From: CAWIJJ01 sp963836425
GTDB lineage: Bacteria; Acidobacteriota; Terriglobia; Bryobacterales; Bryobacteraceae
Direction: 5' to 3'
Length of the DNA: 64,000 nt
NCBI GenBank assembly: GCA_963836425.1
Contig: CAWIJJ010000016.1
Coordinates: forward strand, 434,001 to 498,000
The translations under genes were made by a program, and so were the position numbers. This document shows, in pieces, positions 44,533-52,924 of the stretch (the first letter of the stretch is position 1; every line of letters starts with the position of its first letter). Below the pieces are notes generated by a model. That model had not been told where the DNA came from. It made no database searches and saw nothing but the letters and a program-made list of their open reading frames with translations.

Positions 44533-45168
44533 TCAGCCCCACACATAGAACAGCGCCATCAGATAGAGCCACAGCACGTCCAAAAAGTGCCAGTAAATTG
44601 CAGTCACGTCGATGGCCGTGCGCTTGGCGGGCCCAAGCTGAAGCCGCAACGCCTGCACGTCCACGTACACCAGGGCCGCCACGCCGCCCAACAGGTGAAA
44701 GGCGTGCGCCGCGGTCAGCAGATAGAAGAACGAGCTGCTCGGATTGGAGGCGACGAAAATGCCCTCGGCCGCAAGCTGACGCCAGGCCATCGCCTGTCCC
44801 ACCAGAAACAGGATGCCGAGCGCGGTAGCGATGCTCCACCAGAGGTTGAACCGCCCGCGGTTCCGGTTCCGGAGAGCGCGACGGGAGAAGTCGAGCACGA
44901 AGCTCGAAAGCAGCAGCACAGCCGTGTTCACCAGCAGGATCGGCGGTTTCGGCATGCTGATCCAGTCTTCGGCGGCGCGCCGGATCACAAACGCGCTGGT
45001 GAAGGCGGCAAATACCATGCCTGTGGCCGCGAGGAGCACCAGCAGTCCGGTGAAGGAGGCGCGCCGGAACGAGCCGCGGCCGCCGTCGGAGCCGTCGCCG
45101 CCCCAGCCGCGGTCGATCGGAGGAGGCGGCGGCCCTTTGATGATGTCGTTGCTGATCTGCTGCGGCAT
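44533..45168 (-). CDS. coxC: Cytochrome c oxidase subunit III
   Basis: 211 residues from ATG 45166-45168, one base after the coxA stop. Five membrane segments; the family elements are ATGMVFAAFTSAFVIRR in the first helix, a central GQAMAWRQLAAEGIFV and the end HLLGGVAALVYV ... IYWHFLDVLWLYLMALFYVW (shown in pieces). It has the short form of the subunit found in caa3/aa3-type oxidases. Its N-terminus is proline-rich (GPPPPPIDRGWGG). Confidence 0.92.
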   Translation of the reverse strand: MPQQISNDIIKGPPPPPIDRGWGGDGSDGGRGSFRRASFTGLLVLLAATGMVFAAFTSAFVIRRAAEDWISMPKPPILLVNTAVLLLSSFVLDFSRRALRNRNRGRFNLWWSIATALGILFLVGQAMAWRQLAAEGIFVASNPSSSFFYLLTAAHAFHLLGGVAALVYVDVQALRLQLGPAKRTAIDVTAIYWHFLDVLWLYLMALFYVWG

Positions 45169-45169
45169 G

Positions 45170-46898
45170 TCAGACGTCTTTGGGCAGCGGCGGATCCGTC
45201 TGCATCGTGTAATCCGAGGGTGCGCCGGGCACGCTGTATTCATACGGCCCGTGATGCACTACGGGGCGGAACTCCCCCGCCCATTCGAGGGTGGTCGCCC
45301 GCCACGGATTATCGGGAGCTTCAGGGCCGCGCCGCATGCTCCAGAACAGGTTCACCAGGAACAACACCTGCGCCGCGGCGGTGAAATAGGCGGCGTGTGT
45401 GATCCAGCGGCTGAGCGGCATGAGTCCGGCCAGGTAGTGCACGGCGGAGTAGTCGGCATAGCGGCGCGGCGCCCCCGCCATGCCCAGGAAGTGCATGGGC
45501 AGGAAGATGGAATAAACGCCCGCCAGCGTGAAGTAGAAATGCAGCTTGCCCAGCGTCTCGTTCATCATCCGGCCGAACATCAGCGGGAACCAGTAGAACG
45601 TAGCGGCGAACATGGCGAAGATCGCCGCCACCCCCATGATGATGTGGAAATGCCCGACCACGAAAGCGGTGTCGTGGAAGTACATATCGAGCGCCGGCTG
45701 CCCCAGGAAAATGCCGCTTAAGCCGCCGGTGACGAAGACCGAAACGAAGCCGAGCGAGAACAGCATGGCGGTGTTGAGCCTGGAGCGTCCCTCCCCACAA
45801 GGTTGCCAGCCAATTGAAAGTTTTGATGGCGGAAGGCACCCCGATGCACATGGTCAGGGTGGCGAATGCCATGGCGGAATACGGGCTCATCCCGCTCATG
45901 AACATGTGATGGCCCCACACCAGGAAGCCCAGGAAGCCGATGCTGAAAATCGCCACCACCATGGCGCGGTAACCGAACAGGGGCTTACGCGAAAACGTAG
46001 ACAGCAGTTGCGACGTCACGCCCATTCCGGGCAGGATCGCGATGTACACTTCCGGGTGCCCGAAGAACCAGAACAGATGCTGCCACAGGATGGGCGATCC
46101 GCCTCCCCGGTTGGTCAGAAGCTCGTCGTTCACCAGCAGCCCCGCGGGCAGAAAGAAACTGGTTCCCGCCAGCCGGTCCAGAAGCAGCAGAACGCCGGCT
46201 GAAAGCAGCACGCCAAAGCCGAACAGCCCCAGCACCGCCGTCACCAGCCACGTCCAGCAGGTCATCGGCATGCGCATCAGCTTCATCCCCTTGCAGCGCA
46301 GGTCCAGGGCGGTAGTGATGAAGTTGATGGAACTCATCGCCTGGCCCAGGCAGAAGATCGCGATACTCAGAATCCAGACGGTCTGGCCGAGGCCCTGTCC
46401 CGGACCGGCCACGCGGCCCACGGCACTGAGGGGCGGGTACGCGGTCCATCCCGATATCGGTCCGCCGCCGGCCACGAAGAACGTGGACAGCATCACCAGC
46501 AGGGAGACGAGCGTTGTCCAGAAGGAGAGCATGTTGAGCACCGGGAACGCCATATCGGCGGCGCCCAACTGAAGCGGCAGGAAGAGATTGCCGAAGCCGC
46601 TTTGCGGAACCGTGGTGAGCACGAAAAACACCATCAGGGTGCCGTGCAGGGTCATCAGCGCCAGGTACAGTTCCGGGGTCATCACGCCGCCCGGAGCGCC
46701 ATCGGGCCAGAGCCTCTCGAACCAGCCGACCGAAGCGGTGGGATGCACCAGGTGAAAGCGCATCAGCAGCGACAGCGCCATCCCCACGAGCACGGCGAAC
46801 AGGCCGAGGAAATAATACTGAAGCCCGATCACCCTGTGGTCCACGCTGAACACGTACCTGCGAAGAAAGCTTCCGCGCGGCGAGTGTGCGAGCTTCAC
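45170..46898 (-). CDS. coxA: Cytochrome c oxidase subunit I, interrupted by an apparent one-base frameshift
   Basis: GTG 46896-46898 overlaps the coxB stop (GTGA). The first part (about 372 residues) carries HGTLMVFF, the copper/tyrosine site HPEVYIAILPGMG, WGHHMF and KTFNWLATLWGG, then leaves frame. The second part resumes from about 45781 in another frame with LNTAML, GLSGIFLGQPA and the heme ligand site HDTAFVVGHFHIIMG. One surplus base near 45782 (C on the coding strand) explains the break; correcting it gives about 575 residues, the normal length. Either a real disabling mutation or a sequencing/assembly error; the intact neighbours make an error at least as likely. Confidence 0.88.
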
Positions 46899-47668
46899 CG
46901 CGACTGCTCCCGCAGCCAGGCATCGAAGGTTGCCGGAGGGAGCACTTCGAGCCGCGTCACCATCGTCGAGTGTCCCAGGCCGCATAACTCCGAGCAGGGG
47001 ATTTCGTAGGAACCGGTGAGGCCGGCGACAAAGTGCAGGGGAATGGCCATCCCGGGCACCGCATCCTGTTTCAGCCGGAGTTCCGGCACAAAGAAGCTGT
47101 GGATCACGTCGCGGGCCCGCAGGGTCAACTGCACGGCACGGCCCGCGGGCGCCCTCAGGATGGTGGTGACGATATCGTCCCTGGCGTCGGGGTCCTTTTC
47201 ATCGAGTCCGAACGGGTTAAGCGCCGCATCGTTGACCAGCGAAGGATCCGTGCGGCCGAAACGGCCGTCCGGCCCCGGGTAGCGAAAGCCCCACGCAAAC
47301 TGGTAAGCGATGACTTCCACCCGAAGGGCGCCGGCCGGTGCGGGTTCCAGATGGACGCCGGCCCAGATGCGGCTTCCGGTCAACATCAGGGCGAGGAACA
47401 GCACCGTCGTGGCCGCGGTCCAGGCCGCTTCCCAGCGGACGCTGCCGCGAAAGTGACGCGCTTCCTGTTTGCGGAAACGGAAAATCGCGAAGCCCAGCGC
47501 GGCATGGGCAAGAACGAAGATGATCCCAGCCACCAGCAACGTGCGAAGGAATTGGGTGTCGTAGGCCTGCGCGTGATTCGAAATCGGAGGAGGGAACCAC
47601 CAGGGGCGGGCGGCAAACAGGTACACGACGCTCGCAGTCAGCACCCACAGCACAGCACCCAGCCCCAT
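46895..47668 (-). CDS. coxB: Cytochrome c oxidase subunit II
   Basis: 257 residues from ATG 47666-47668. Two membrane helices (VLWVLTASVVYLFAA and LLVAGIIFVLAHAALGFAIF) precede the cupredoxin domain. The CuA site is complete: C225, C229, H233 and M236 in CSELCGLGHSTM, with the earlier histidine in VIHSFFVPE. There is no fused cytochrome c domain. It receives electrons from cytochrome c for the oxidase. First gene of coxB-coxA-coxC; no assembly factor (Sco, Cox11) or heme O/A synthase is seen in the window. Confidence 0.94.
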   Translation of the reverse strand: MGLGAVLWVLTASVVYLFAARPWWFPPPISNHAQAYDTQFLRTLLVAGIIFVLAHAALGFAIFRFRKQEARHFRGSVRWEAAWTAATTVLFLALMLTGSRIWAGVHLEPAPAGALRVEVIAYQFAWGFRYPGPDGRFGRTDPSLVNDAALNPFGLDEKDPDARDDIVTTILRAPAGRAVQLTLRARDVIHSFFVPELRLKQDAVPGMAIPLHFVAGLTGSYEIPCSELCGLGHSTMVTRLEVLPPATFDAWLREQSR

Positions 47669-48006
47669 TTCCGCCAGTGTACCGCAGCCGGGCCGGGCTT
47701 CCACTCGGGCGCGTCCGTTCTATGGAAGCGCCGGGGAACCCGTCTCAGGCGGTGCGCTGTCTCGGAACCTCGAGGTCGCGGGTACGGCACCGATCGTATG
47801 AAACCAGGGAGCGGATCAGAGTGTCGATTGCCGAGCGCCGTGCGTAGAGAATCTTCAATTCATTTCGTACACTGCCACCGGCGTTGGCAGCAGCAATCGG
47901 TCTCTTCTTCGCGGGCAACATAGTACAGATGTACCAAAAGGTTCAGGACAATACAACAGAAAAGTACGGGTCGTTTGGCCGGAGGTTTCTACGTAATCGC
48001 GAGAAT
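47669..48006. other. 338-base intergenic region upstream of coxB
   Basis: Should hold the cox promoter (leftward) and the 3' end of thrC. AT content rises toward 47850-48000. A rightward frame (47884-48057) without ATG or ribosome site encodes a hydrophobic start and a charged tail; it is discussed as a weak observation only. No riboswitch or RNA gene was recognised. Confidence 0.4.
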
Positions 48007-49314
48007 TTAGCTATCCCGAAGAAACCGCAGGATTTCGTTTTCATCATTAGGCAGTAAAACGGGTTTATTGCCGTAATTTGGTTCGATACTAGTACTATGG
48101 TTCCGTAGTACTCCCGTGTGGTACTTGAAGATGTAATCCGGGTCCTTCAAGACGTTGCCCGTCAGCACCGCTACCACGTCCGCATCGGCATTTACGGTAC
48201 CCGCTTTTACGAGTTTCTTGAGCCCCGCCAGAGTGGCCGCGGATGCGGGTTCGCAGCCGATTCCACACTGGCCTATGACAGCCTTGGCGTCCGCAATTTC
48301 CTGCTCGCTCACCGCCTCCACCACCCCGTTCGAGCGCTTCACTTCCATCAGCGCTTTTGGCCAGGAAACCGGATCTCCGATTTTGATGGCGGTGGCGAGC
48401 GTATGCGGGTCGGGTACGGGCGCGTAGTGCGACTTTCGCTCGGAGTGCCACAGACTGTAAAAAGGAGCAGCGCCCTCGGATTGAATCACTGCCAGCCGCG
48501 GCAGCCGGTCGATCACCCCCAGCGCCACCATCTCGCGCAGTCCCTTGCCGAACGCCGAGGCGTTGCCCAGATTTCCTCCCGGCAGCACGATCCAGTCCGG
48601 TACCTTCCAGTCACGCTGGTCCATCAGTTCCACCATGATGGTCTTCTGCCCCTCGATGCGGAACGGGTTAATCGAATTGAGGAGGTAAATTCCGAGTTTT
48701 TCGGCCACTTGCCGCACCAGCGCCAGGATCTGGTCGAAGTTCGCCTCCACCTGGATCGTCCGGGCGCCGTATTCGAGGGCCTGGGCCAGTTTGCCGAAGG
48801 AAATGTTGCCATGGGGCAGGAAGATGACCGGCCGAAGGCCGCCGGCGCTGGCATAGGCCGCCATGGATGCCGAAGTATTGCCGGTGGAAACGCAGGCCAC
48901 GCGCGTTTTCCCGAGTTGCCGCGCCTGTGCCACCCCGCAGGTCATTCCGTTGTCCTTGAACGAGCCGGTGGGGTTGAATCCCTGGTGCTTGAAGGTCAGG
49001 CGGTCCAGCCCCGCGTAGCGCGCGGCGCGCGGCGCGTCGAGCAGCGGCGTGTTTCCCTCGCGCAGGGTCACCACGTAGTCGAGACTGTCGAGAAAGGGGA
49101 TCAGCTCCCGGTATCGCCACACGCCGCTCTGGTCGATGGGGGCGTTGGACAGGCGGCGATTGCGCCAGAGAGTTTTCAAGCCCATCGCCGGCTCCGCCAC
49201 CGCACCGTACACCGTCTCGAGCAGCCCGCCGCACTGGGGACAGTTATAGATCACGTCGCTCAAGGGGTACGTAGCGCGACACTTCTCCTCAAAGCAGGCG
49301 AGTTGGGCTGACAT
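48007..49314 (-). CDS. thrC: Threonine synthase
   Basis: 435 residues of PLP fold type II. It converts O-phosphohomoserine to threonine. PLP-binding K120 is in GSFKDNG, with VSTGNTSASMAAYASAGG near 145 and the phosphate loop PGGNLGNASAFGKG near 245. The N-terminus has paired cysteines (C7/C12 and C25/C28) like a zinc ribbon, common in this subgroup. The start codon (49312-49314) overlaps that of the divergent dehydrogenase gene, leaving no room for ordinary promoters between. Confidence 0.94.
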   Translation of the reverse strand: MSAQLACFEEKCRATYPLSDVIYNCPQCGGLLETVYGAVAEPAMGLKTLWRNRRLSNAPIDQSGVWRYRELIPFLDSLDYVVTLREGNTPLLDAPRAARYAGLDRLTFKHQGFNPTGSFKDNGMTCGVAQARQLGKTRVACVSTGNTSASMAAYASAGGLRPVIFLPHGNISFGKLAQALEYGARTIQVEANFDQILALVRQVAEKLGIYLLNSINPFRIEGQKTIMVELMDQRDWKVPDWIVLPGGNLGNASAFGKGLREMVALGVIDRLPRLAVIQSEGAAPFYSLWHSERKSHYAPVPDPHTLATAIKIGDPVSWPKALMEVKRSNGVVEAVSEQEIADAKAVIGQCGIGCEPASAATLAGLKKLVKAGTVNADADVVAVLTGNVLKDPDYIFKYHTGVLRNHSTSIEPNYGNKPVLLPNDENEILRFLRDS

Positions 49315-50287
49315 GAAGCTCTATTATAAGGGCATGCTCGCTGTTCACCTGGAAGGCGGAGCGGTCAGCCTGAAAGATGTTCCCATGCCGGAGCGGCCCG
49401 CCGGTTTTGCGTTGTTGAAGCTCGTCATGGGAGGCATCTGCAACACCGATCTCGAGCTCCAGCGCGGGTATTACGGCTTTGCCGGAACCCCCGGACACGA
49501 ATTTGTGGCCGATGTCGTGGAAGCGGACAACAGCGAGTTGAAGGGACGCCGTGTGACCGGTGAAATCAACCTGGCCTGCACGGCCTGCGAGTGGTGCCGC
49601 CGCGGCATGGGCCGGCACTGCCCCAACCGGACCGTGCTTGGAATCGTGGGCCATCCGGGCGCTTTCGCCGAGTTCTTCACCCTTCCCGAGCGAAACCTGC
49701 ACGTGCTGCCGAACGACATGCCGTCCGAGCGTGCGGTCTTCACCGAGCCCCTGGCGGCCGCCTGCGAAATTCTCGAACAGGTGTGCATCCCCAAAAACGA
49801 ACGGGTCGCGGTGCTGGGCGACGGCAAACTGGGGCTGCTGATCGCGATGGTTCTCAACGCCCACGGCTATCCGGTCGTCCAATACGGGCACCATGCCGAA
49901 AAGCTGGCTTTGTCGAGGAGCGTCGGCGTGGAAACGGCGCTGGCCGGCGAGTGTCCGCCCGCAGCCGCGTTCGACTGGGTGGTGGAGGCCACGGGCAGTC
50001 CGGAAGGCCTTCGGGCGGCCGCTGCCATGACGCGGCCGCGCGGCACCATTATTCTGAAATCGACGCTCCACGGCACGGTTCCCGTGGATACCGCGCCGCT
50101 GGTGGTCAACGAGCTCACGCTGGTGGGTTCGCGCTGCGGCCGGTTCGACGAAGCGCTGCCGCTGCTCGACCATCACCTGATTCCGGTGGAGCAGTTGGTG
50201 GCCGGCCGGTACCCGCTGCGCGAGGCGCCGAAGGCGTTTGCGAAGGCGGCTGAACCGGGCGTATTGAAGGTGCTACTCCACGCCTGA
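49313..50287 (+). CDS. Zinc-dependent medium-chain dehydrogenase
   Basis: 324 residues if ATG 49313 is used; ATG 49334 seven codons later is an alternative, with AAGGG very close upstream. Catalytic zinc ligands C43 and H62-E63 (GICNTD, TPGHEF); structural zinc C89, C92, C95 and C103. The nucleotide fold is marked by VLGDGKLGLL near 165. This is the alcohol/sorbitol/threonine dehydrogenase superfamily; the substrate is not evident. The 3' end overlaps the agmatine deiminase gene by 15 bases on opposite strands. thrC is divergent. Confidence 0.87.
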   Translation: MKLYYKGMLAVHLEGGAVSLKDVPMPERPAGFALLKLVMGGICNTDLELQRGYYGFAGTPGHEFVADVVEADNSELKGRRVTGEINLACTACEWCRRGMGRHCPNRTVLGIVGHPGAFAEFFTLPERNLHVLPNDMPSERAVFTEPLAAACEILEQVCIPKNERVAVLGDGKLGLLIAMVLNAHGYPVVQYGHHAEKLALSRSVGVETALAGECPPAAAFDWVVEATGSPEGLRAAAAMTRPRGTIILKSTLHGTVPVDTAPLVVNELTLVGSRCGRFDEALPLLDHHLIPVEQLVAGRYPLREAPKAFAKAAEPGVLKVLLHA

Positions 50288-51271
50288 GGCCGGCTGCTGC
50301 TGCGTCATGCAGTGCAGCGCGCCCAGTCCCCAGACGAGTTCCGTACAGTTGATGCCGGTCACTTCGCGGCCGGGAAAGCAGCGCGCGAGGGTGGTGAGCG
50401 CAACCCGGTCCGCGGGGTCGTTGAAGGTCGGCACCAGCACCAGTCCGTTGGCGATATAGAAGTTGGCGTAGCTGGCGGGCAGGCGCTGCCCGTTGAAAAT
50501 AAGCGGCCGGGGCATCGGTAGTTTCACGACGCGCAGTCCCGCATCGCGCAACAGCCGCGCATTCTCTTTGAGGGGCTCGTGATTGGCGTCGGCCGGATCG
50601 GGTTCCGAGGCGACCACCACGGTTTCCGGAGTCACGAAGCGGGCGAGGTCGTCCACGTGGCCGTGCGTATCGTCGCCCGCGATCCCGTTACCCAGCCAGA
50701 TGACCCGCTCGACGCCCAGAAAGCGGCCAAGCCGGCGCTCCACCTCCCGCCGTCCCATTCCGGGGTTCCGCGCCTGCACCGGGCTGAGCAGGCACTCCTC
50801 GGTGGTCAGCAGGGACCCGGCGCCGTTGACGTCGATGCTGCCCCCTTCGAGCACCATGTCCGCATCGAACGCCGGCAGCGCGAGGCGCGCGGCCATCCAG
50901 GCGGGCACCGCCGCATCGAGCTGCCAGTCGTCGTACTTGGCCCACGCATTGAACCGCCAGCAGGTGAGCGCCGTGCGGCCCTGCCGGTTGCGCACGAACA
51001 GCGGGCAGTAATCGCGCGTCCAGGCGCGGTTAGTGGGCTTTTCGAAGAATTCGACCGCTTCCAGATTCGCGCCGGCCTTGCGGAGGATGCGGCGCGCCTG
51101 CATCTCCAGGGACTCATCCCGCACCAGGATCCGCACCTTCTCCACCCGGCTCAGCTTGCGCACGATTTCGGCATAGACCCAGGGAACCGGCGCGAAACGG
51201 CCCGGCCAGTCTTCCCGGTTGTGCGGCCAGGCGATCCAGGTAGCCTCGTGGGGTTCCCACTCGGCCGGCAT
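50273..51271 (-). CDS. aguA: Agmatine deiminase family protein
   Basis: 332 residues from ATG 51269-51271, with AAGGGA 6 bases upstream. Guanidino-group hydrolase fold: NRAWTRDYCPLFV, EGGSIDVNGAGSLLTTEECLL, GDDTHGHVDDLARF and the catalytic C321 in GALHCMTQQQP. It converts agmatine to N-carbamoylputrescine. It follows the amidase gene by 11 bases, so the two form the agmatine-to-putrescine route. Symbol by family and context; peptidyl-arginine deiminase-like use is possible. Confidence 0.9.
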   Translation of the reverse strand: MPAEWEPHEATWIAWPHNREDWPGRFAPVPWVYAEIVRKLSRVEKVRILVRDESLEMQARRILRKAGANLEAVEFFEKPTNRAWTRDYCPLFVRNRQGRTALTCWRFNAWAKYDDWQLDAAVPAWMAARLALPAFDADMVLEGGSIDVNGAGSLLTTEECLLSPVQARNPGMGRREVERRLGRFLGVERVIWLGNGIAGDDTHGHVDDLARFVTPETVVVASEPDPADANHEPLKENARLLRDAGLRVVKLPMPRPLIFNGQRLPASYANFYIANGLVLVPTFNDPADRVALTTLARCFPGREVTGINCTELVWGLGALHCMTQQQPASGVE

Positions 51272-51282
51272 CCGGAATCCCT

Positions 51283-52164
51283 TCAATCGAGCACCCGGTT
51301 CAGAATCGGACCGTAGGCGTCGATCCGGCGGTCGCGCAGGAAGGGCCAGTTCCGGCGCACCTCCTCGATGCGGCGGGGATCGCATTCGACAATCAGCGTT
51401 TCTTCCTGGTCATGCGAGGCTTCCGCCAGCACCTGCCCGAACGGGTCCGAGACGAACGATCCGCCCCAGAATTCGAGGCCATGCTCGGGCGGACCCTCGT
51501 AACCCACGCGGTTCACCGCCGCCACGTAGATTCCGTTGGCGATGGCGTGTGCCCGCTGGATAGTCCGCCAGGCATCGTGCTGCGCTTCTCCGAACTCCGC
51601 CTTTTCCGAGGGGTGCCAGCCGATAGCGGTGGGATAGAACAGCACCTGTGCGCCGCCGAGGGCAGCGAGCCTCGCCGCTTCCGGGTACCACTGATCCCAG
51701 CACACCAGCGCCGCCACCCGGGCAAAGCGGGTGTCGAAGCAGCGGAAACCCAGGTCCCCCGGGGTGAAATAGTATTTTTCAAAGTACAGCGGGTCGTCCG
51801 GGATGTGCATCTTCCGGTACTTGCCGAGCAGCGTGCCGTCGGCGTCGATCACCAGCGCGGTGTTGTGATACACTCCCGCCGCGCGCCGCTCGAAAATAGA
51901 CCCGACGATCACGATTCCAAGCTCCGCCGCCAGGCGGGTGAAGCTTTCGCTGGTGGGGCCCGGCACGGGCTCCGCCAGGTCGAACAGATCGCAGTTCTCC
52001 TCGCGGCAAAAGTATTGGGACCGGAACAGTTCCTGCACCGAGACGACCTGCGCGCCGCGCCCCGCGGCTTCACGGATGCGCCACTCGGCTTTGGCCAGGT
52101 TTTCGTTGGGATCCTTCGAGCAGGCCATCTGGATCAGGCCTACGCGGAATTTGGCAAGCTGCAC
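51283..52164 (-). CDS. aguB: N-carbamoylputrescine amidase (nitrilase superfamily)
   Basis: 293 residues. The nitrilase triad is visible as E45 (SVQELF), K118 (KYRKMHIPD) and C155 (LVCWDQWYPEAA). YFCREENCDLFDLAEPVPGP is typical of the carbamoylputrescine amidase branch. It releases putrescine, CO2 and ammonia. First gene of the two-gene unit with agmatine deiminase; divergent from the HAD gene with 23 bases between. Confidence 0.93.
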   Translation of the reverse strand: MQLAKFRVGLIQMACSKDPNENLAKAEWRIREAAGRGAQVVSVQELFRSQYFCREENCDLFDLAEPVPGPTSESFTRLAAELGIVIVGSIFERRAAGVYHNTALVIDADGTLLGKYRKMHIPDDPLYFEKYYFTPGDLGFRCFDTRFARVAALVCWDQWYPEAARLAALGGAQVLFYPTAIGWHPSEKAEFGEAQHDAWRTIQRAHAIANGIYVAAVNRVGYEGPPEHGLEFWGGSFVSDPFGQVLAEASHDQEETLIVECDPRRIEEVRRNWPFLRDRRIDAYGPILNRVLD

Positions 52165-52187
52165 AAGACTATTGTACCGGCGTATGA

Positions 52188-52874
52188 TTGCACTTGACCC
52201 ACCACGCCCTGGTTCTGTTCGATATCGACGGCACGCTCGTCCGGCGCGCCGGGCCGCATCATCGTGAGGCCCTGGTCCACGGGATCCGCCGCGTCACCGG
52301 CCTTGAAACCACCACCGAAGGGATACCCGTCCAGGGGATGCTCGACCCGGACATATTGACCCTGATGCTGCGCCGGGCGGGAGTGAAACGAACCCAGATT
52401 CGCGAGGCGATGCCTGCCGTCTGCCGCGCCGCCGAACGCCACTACCTGCGTGTCTGCCCGCCCCTCCACGACAAGCACTGCCCGGGCGTGGCGCCGCTTC
52501 TCGAACGGCTGGAGCGGCGAGGCATCCTGCTCGGGCTGGTTACCGGGAACCTGACCCGCATCGGCTGGAGAAAACTGGAACGCGCCGGCCTCGCCCGATA
52601 TTTCCGCTTCGGCGCCTTCGGAGAGATGGCGCACACGCGCAGCGCCCTGGCGCGCCTCGCGATCCGGCAAGCACGAAAGGAAGGGTGGATCGGGCGCGAG
52701 GCTCCGATTTCACTGGTGGGCGATGCTCCGCCGGACGTGATTGCCGCCCGCGACAACCGCATCCGCTCGATCGCCGTCCGCACCGGCATCACCCCGGCGG
52801 CCGAACTCGAGGCCGAGCGGCCGGATCTGCTGCTGGCGGACCTCCGCTCGCTACGGCTGCACATGCTGGCGTAA
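52188..52874 (+). CDS. HAD-superfamily hydrolase (phosphatase-like)
   Basis: 228 residues from TTG 52188 (a second TTG lies two codons on; no in-frame ATG is near). Motif I is LFDIDGTLV (DxD nucleophile), motif II LVTGNL near residue 120 and motif IV VGDAPPDVIAA near 180. The cap region after motif I resembles the phosphoglycolate phosphatase/Gph branch. Substrate unknown; with glcD elsewhere in the window a glycolate link is tempting but unsupported. Confidence 0.85.
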   Translation: MHLTHHALVLFDIDGTLVRRAGPHHREALVHGIRRVTGLETTTEGIPVQGMLDPDILTLMLRRAGVKRTQIREAMPAVCRAAERHYLRVCPPLHDKHCPGVAPLLERLERRGILLGLVTGNLTRIGWRKLERAGLARYFRFGAFGEMAHTRSALARLAIRQARKEGWIGREAPISLVGDAPPDVIAARDNRIRSIAVRTGITPAAELEAERPDLLLADLRSLRLHMLA

Positions 52875-52924
52875 GCTCGCCGCAGGCAAATCTGTCCCGC
52901 GGGTGAATTTAGTACTATAAGGGG

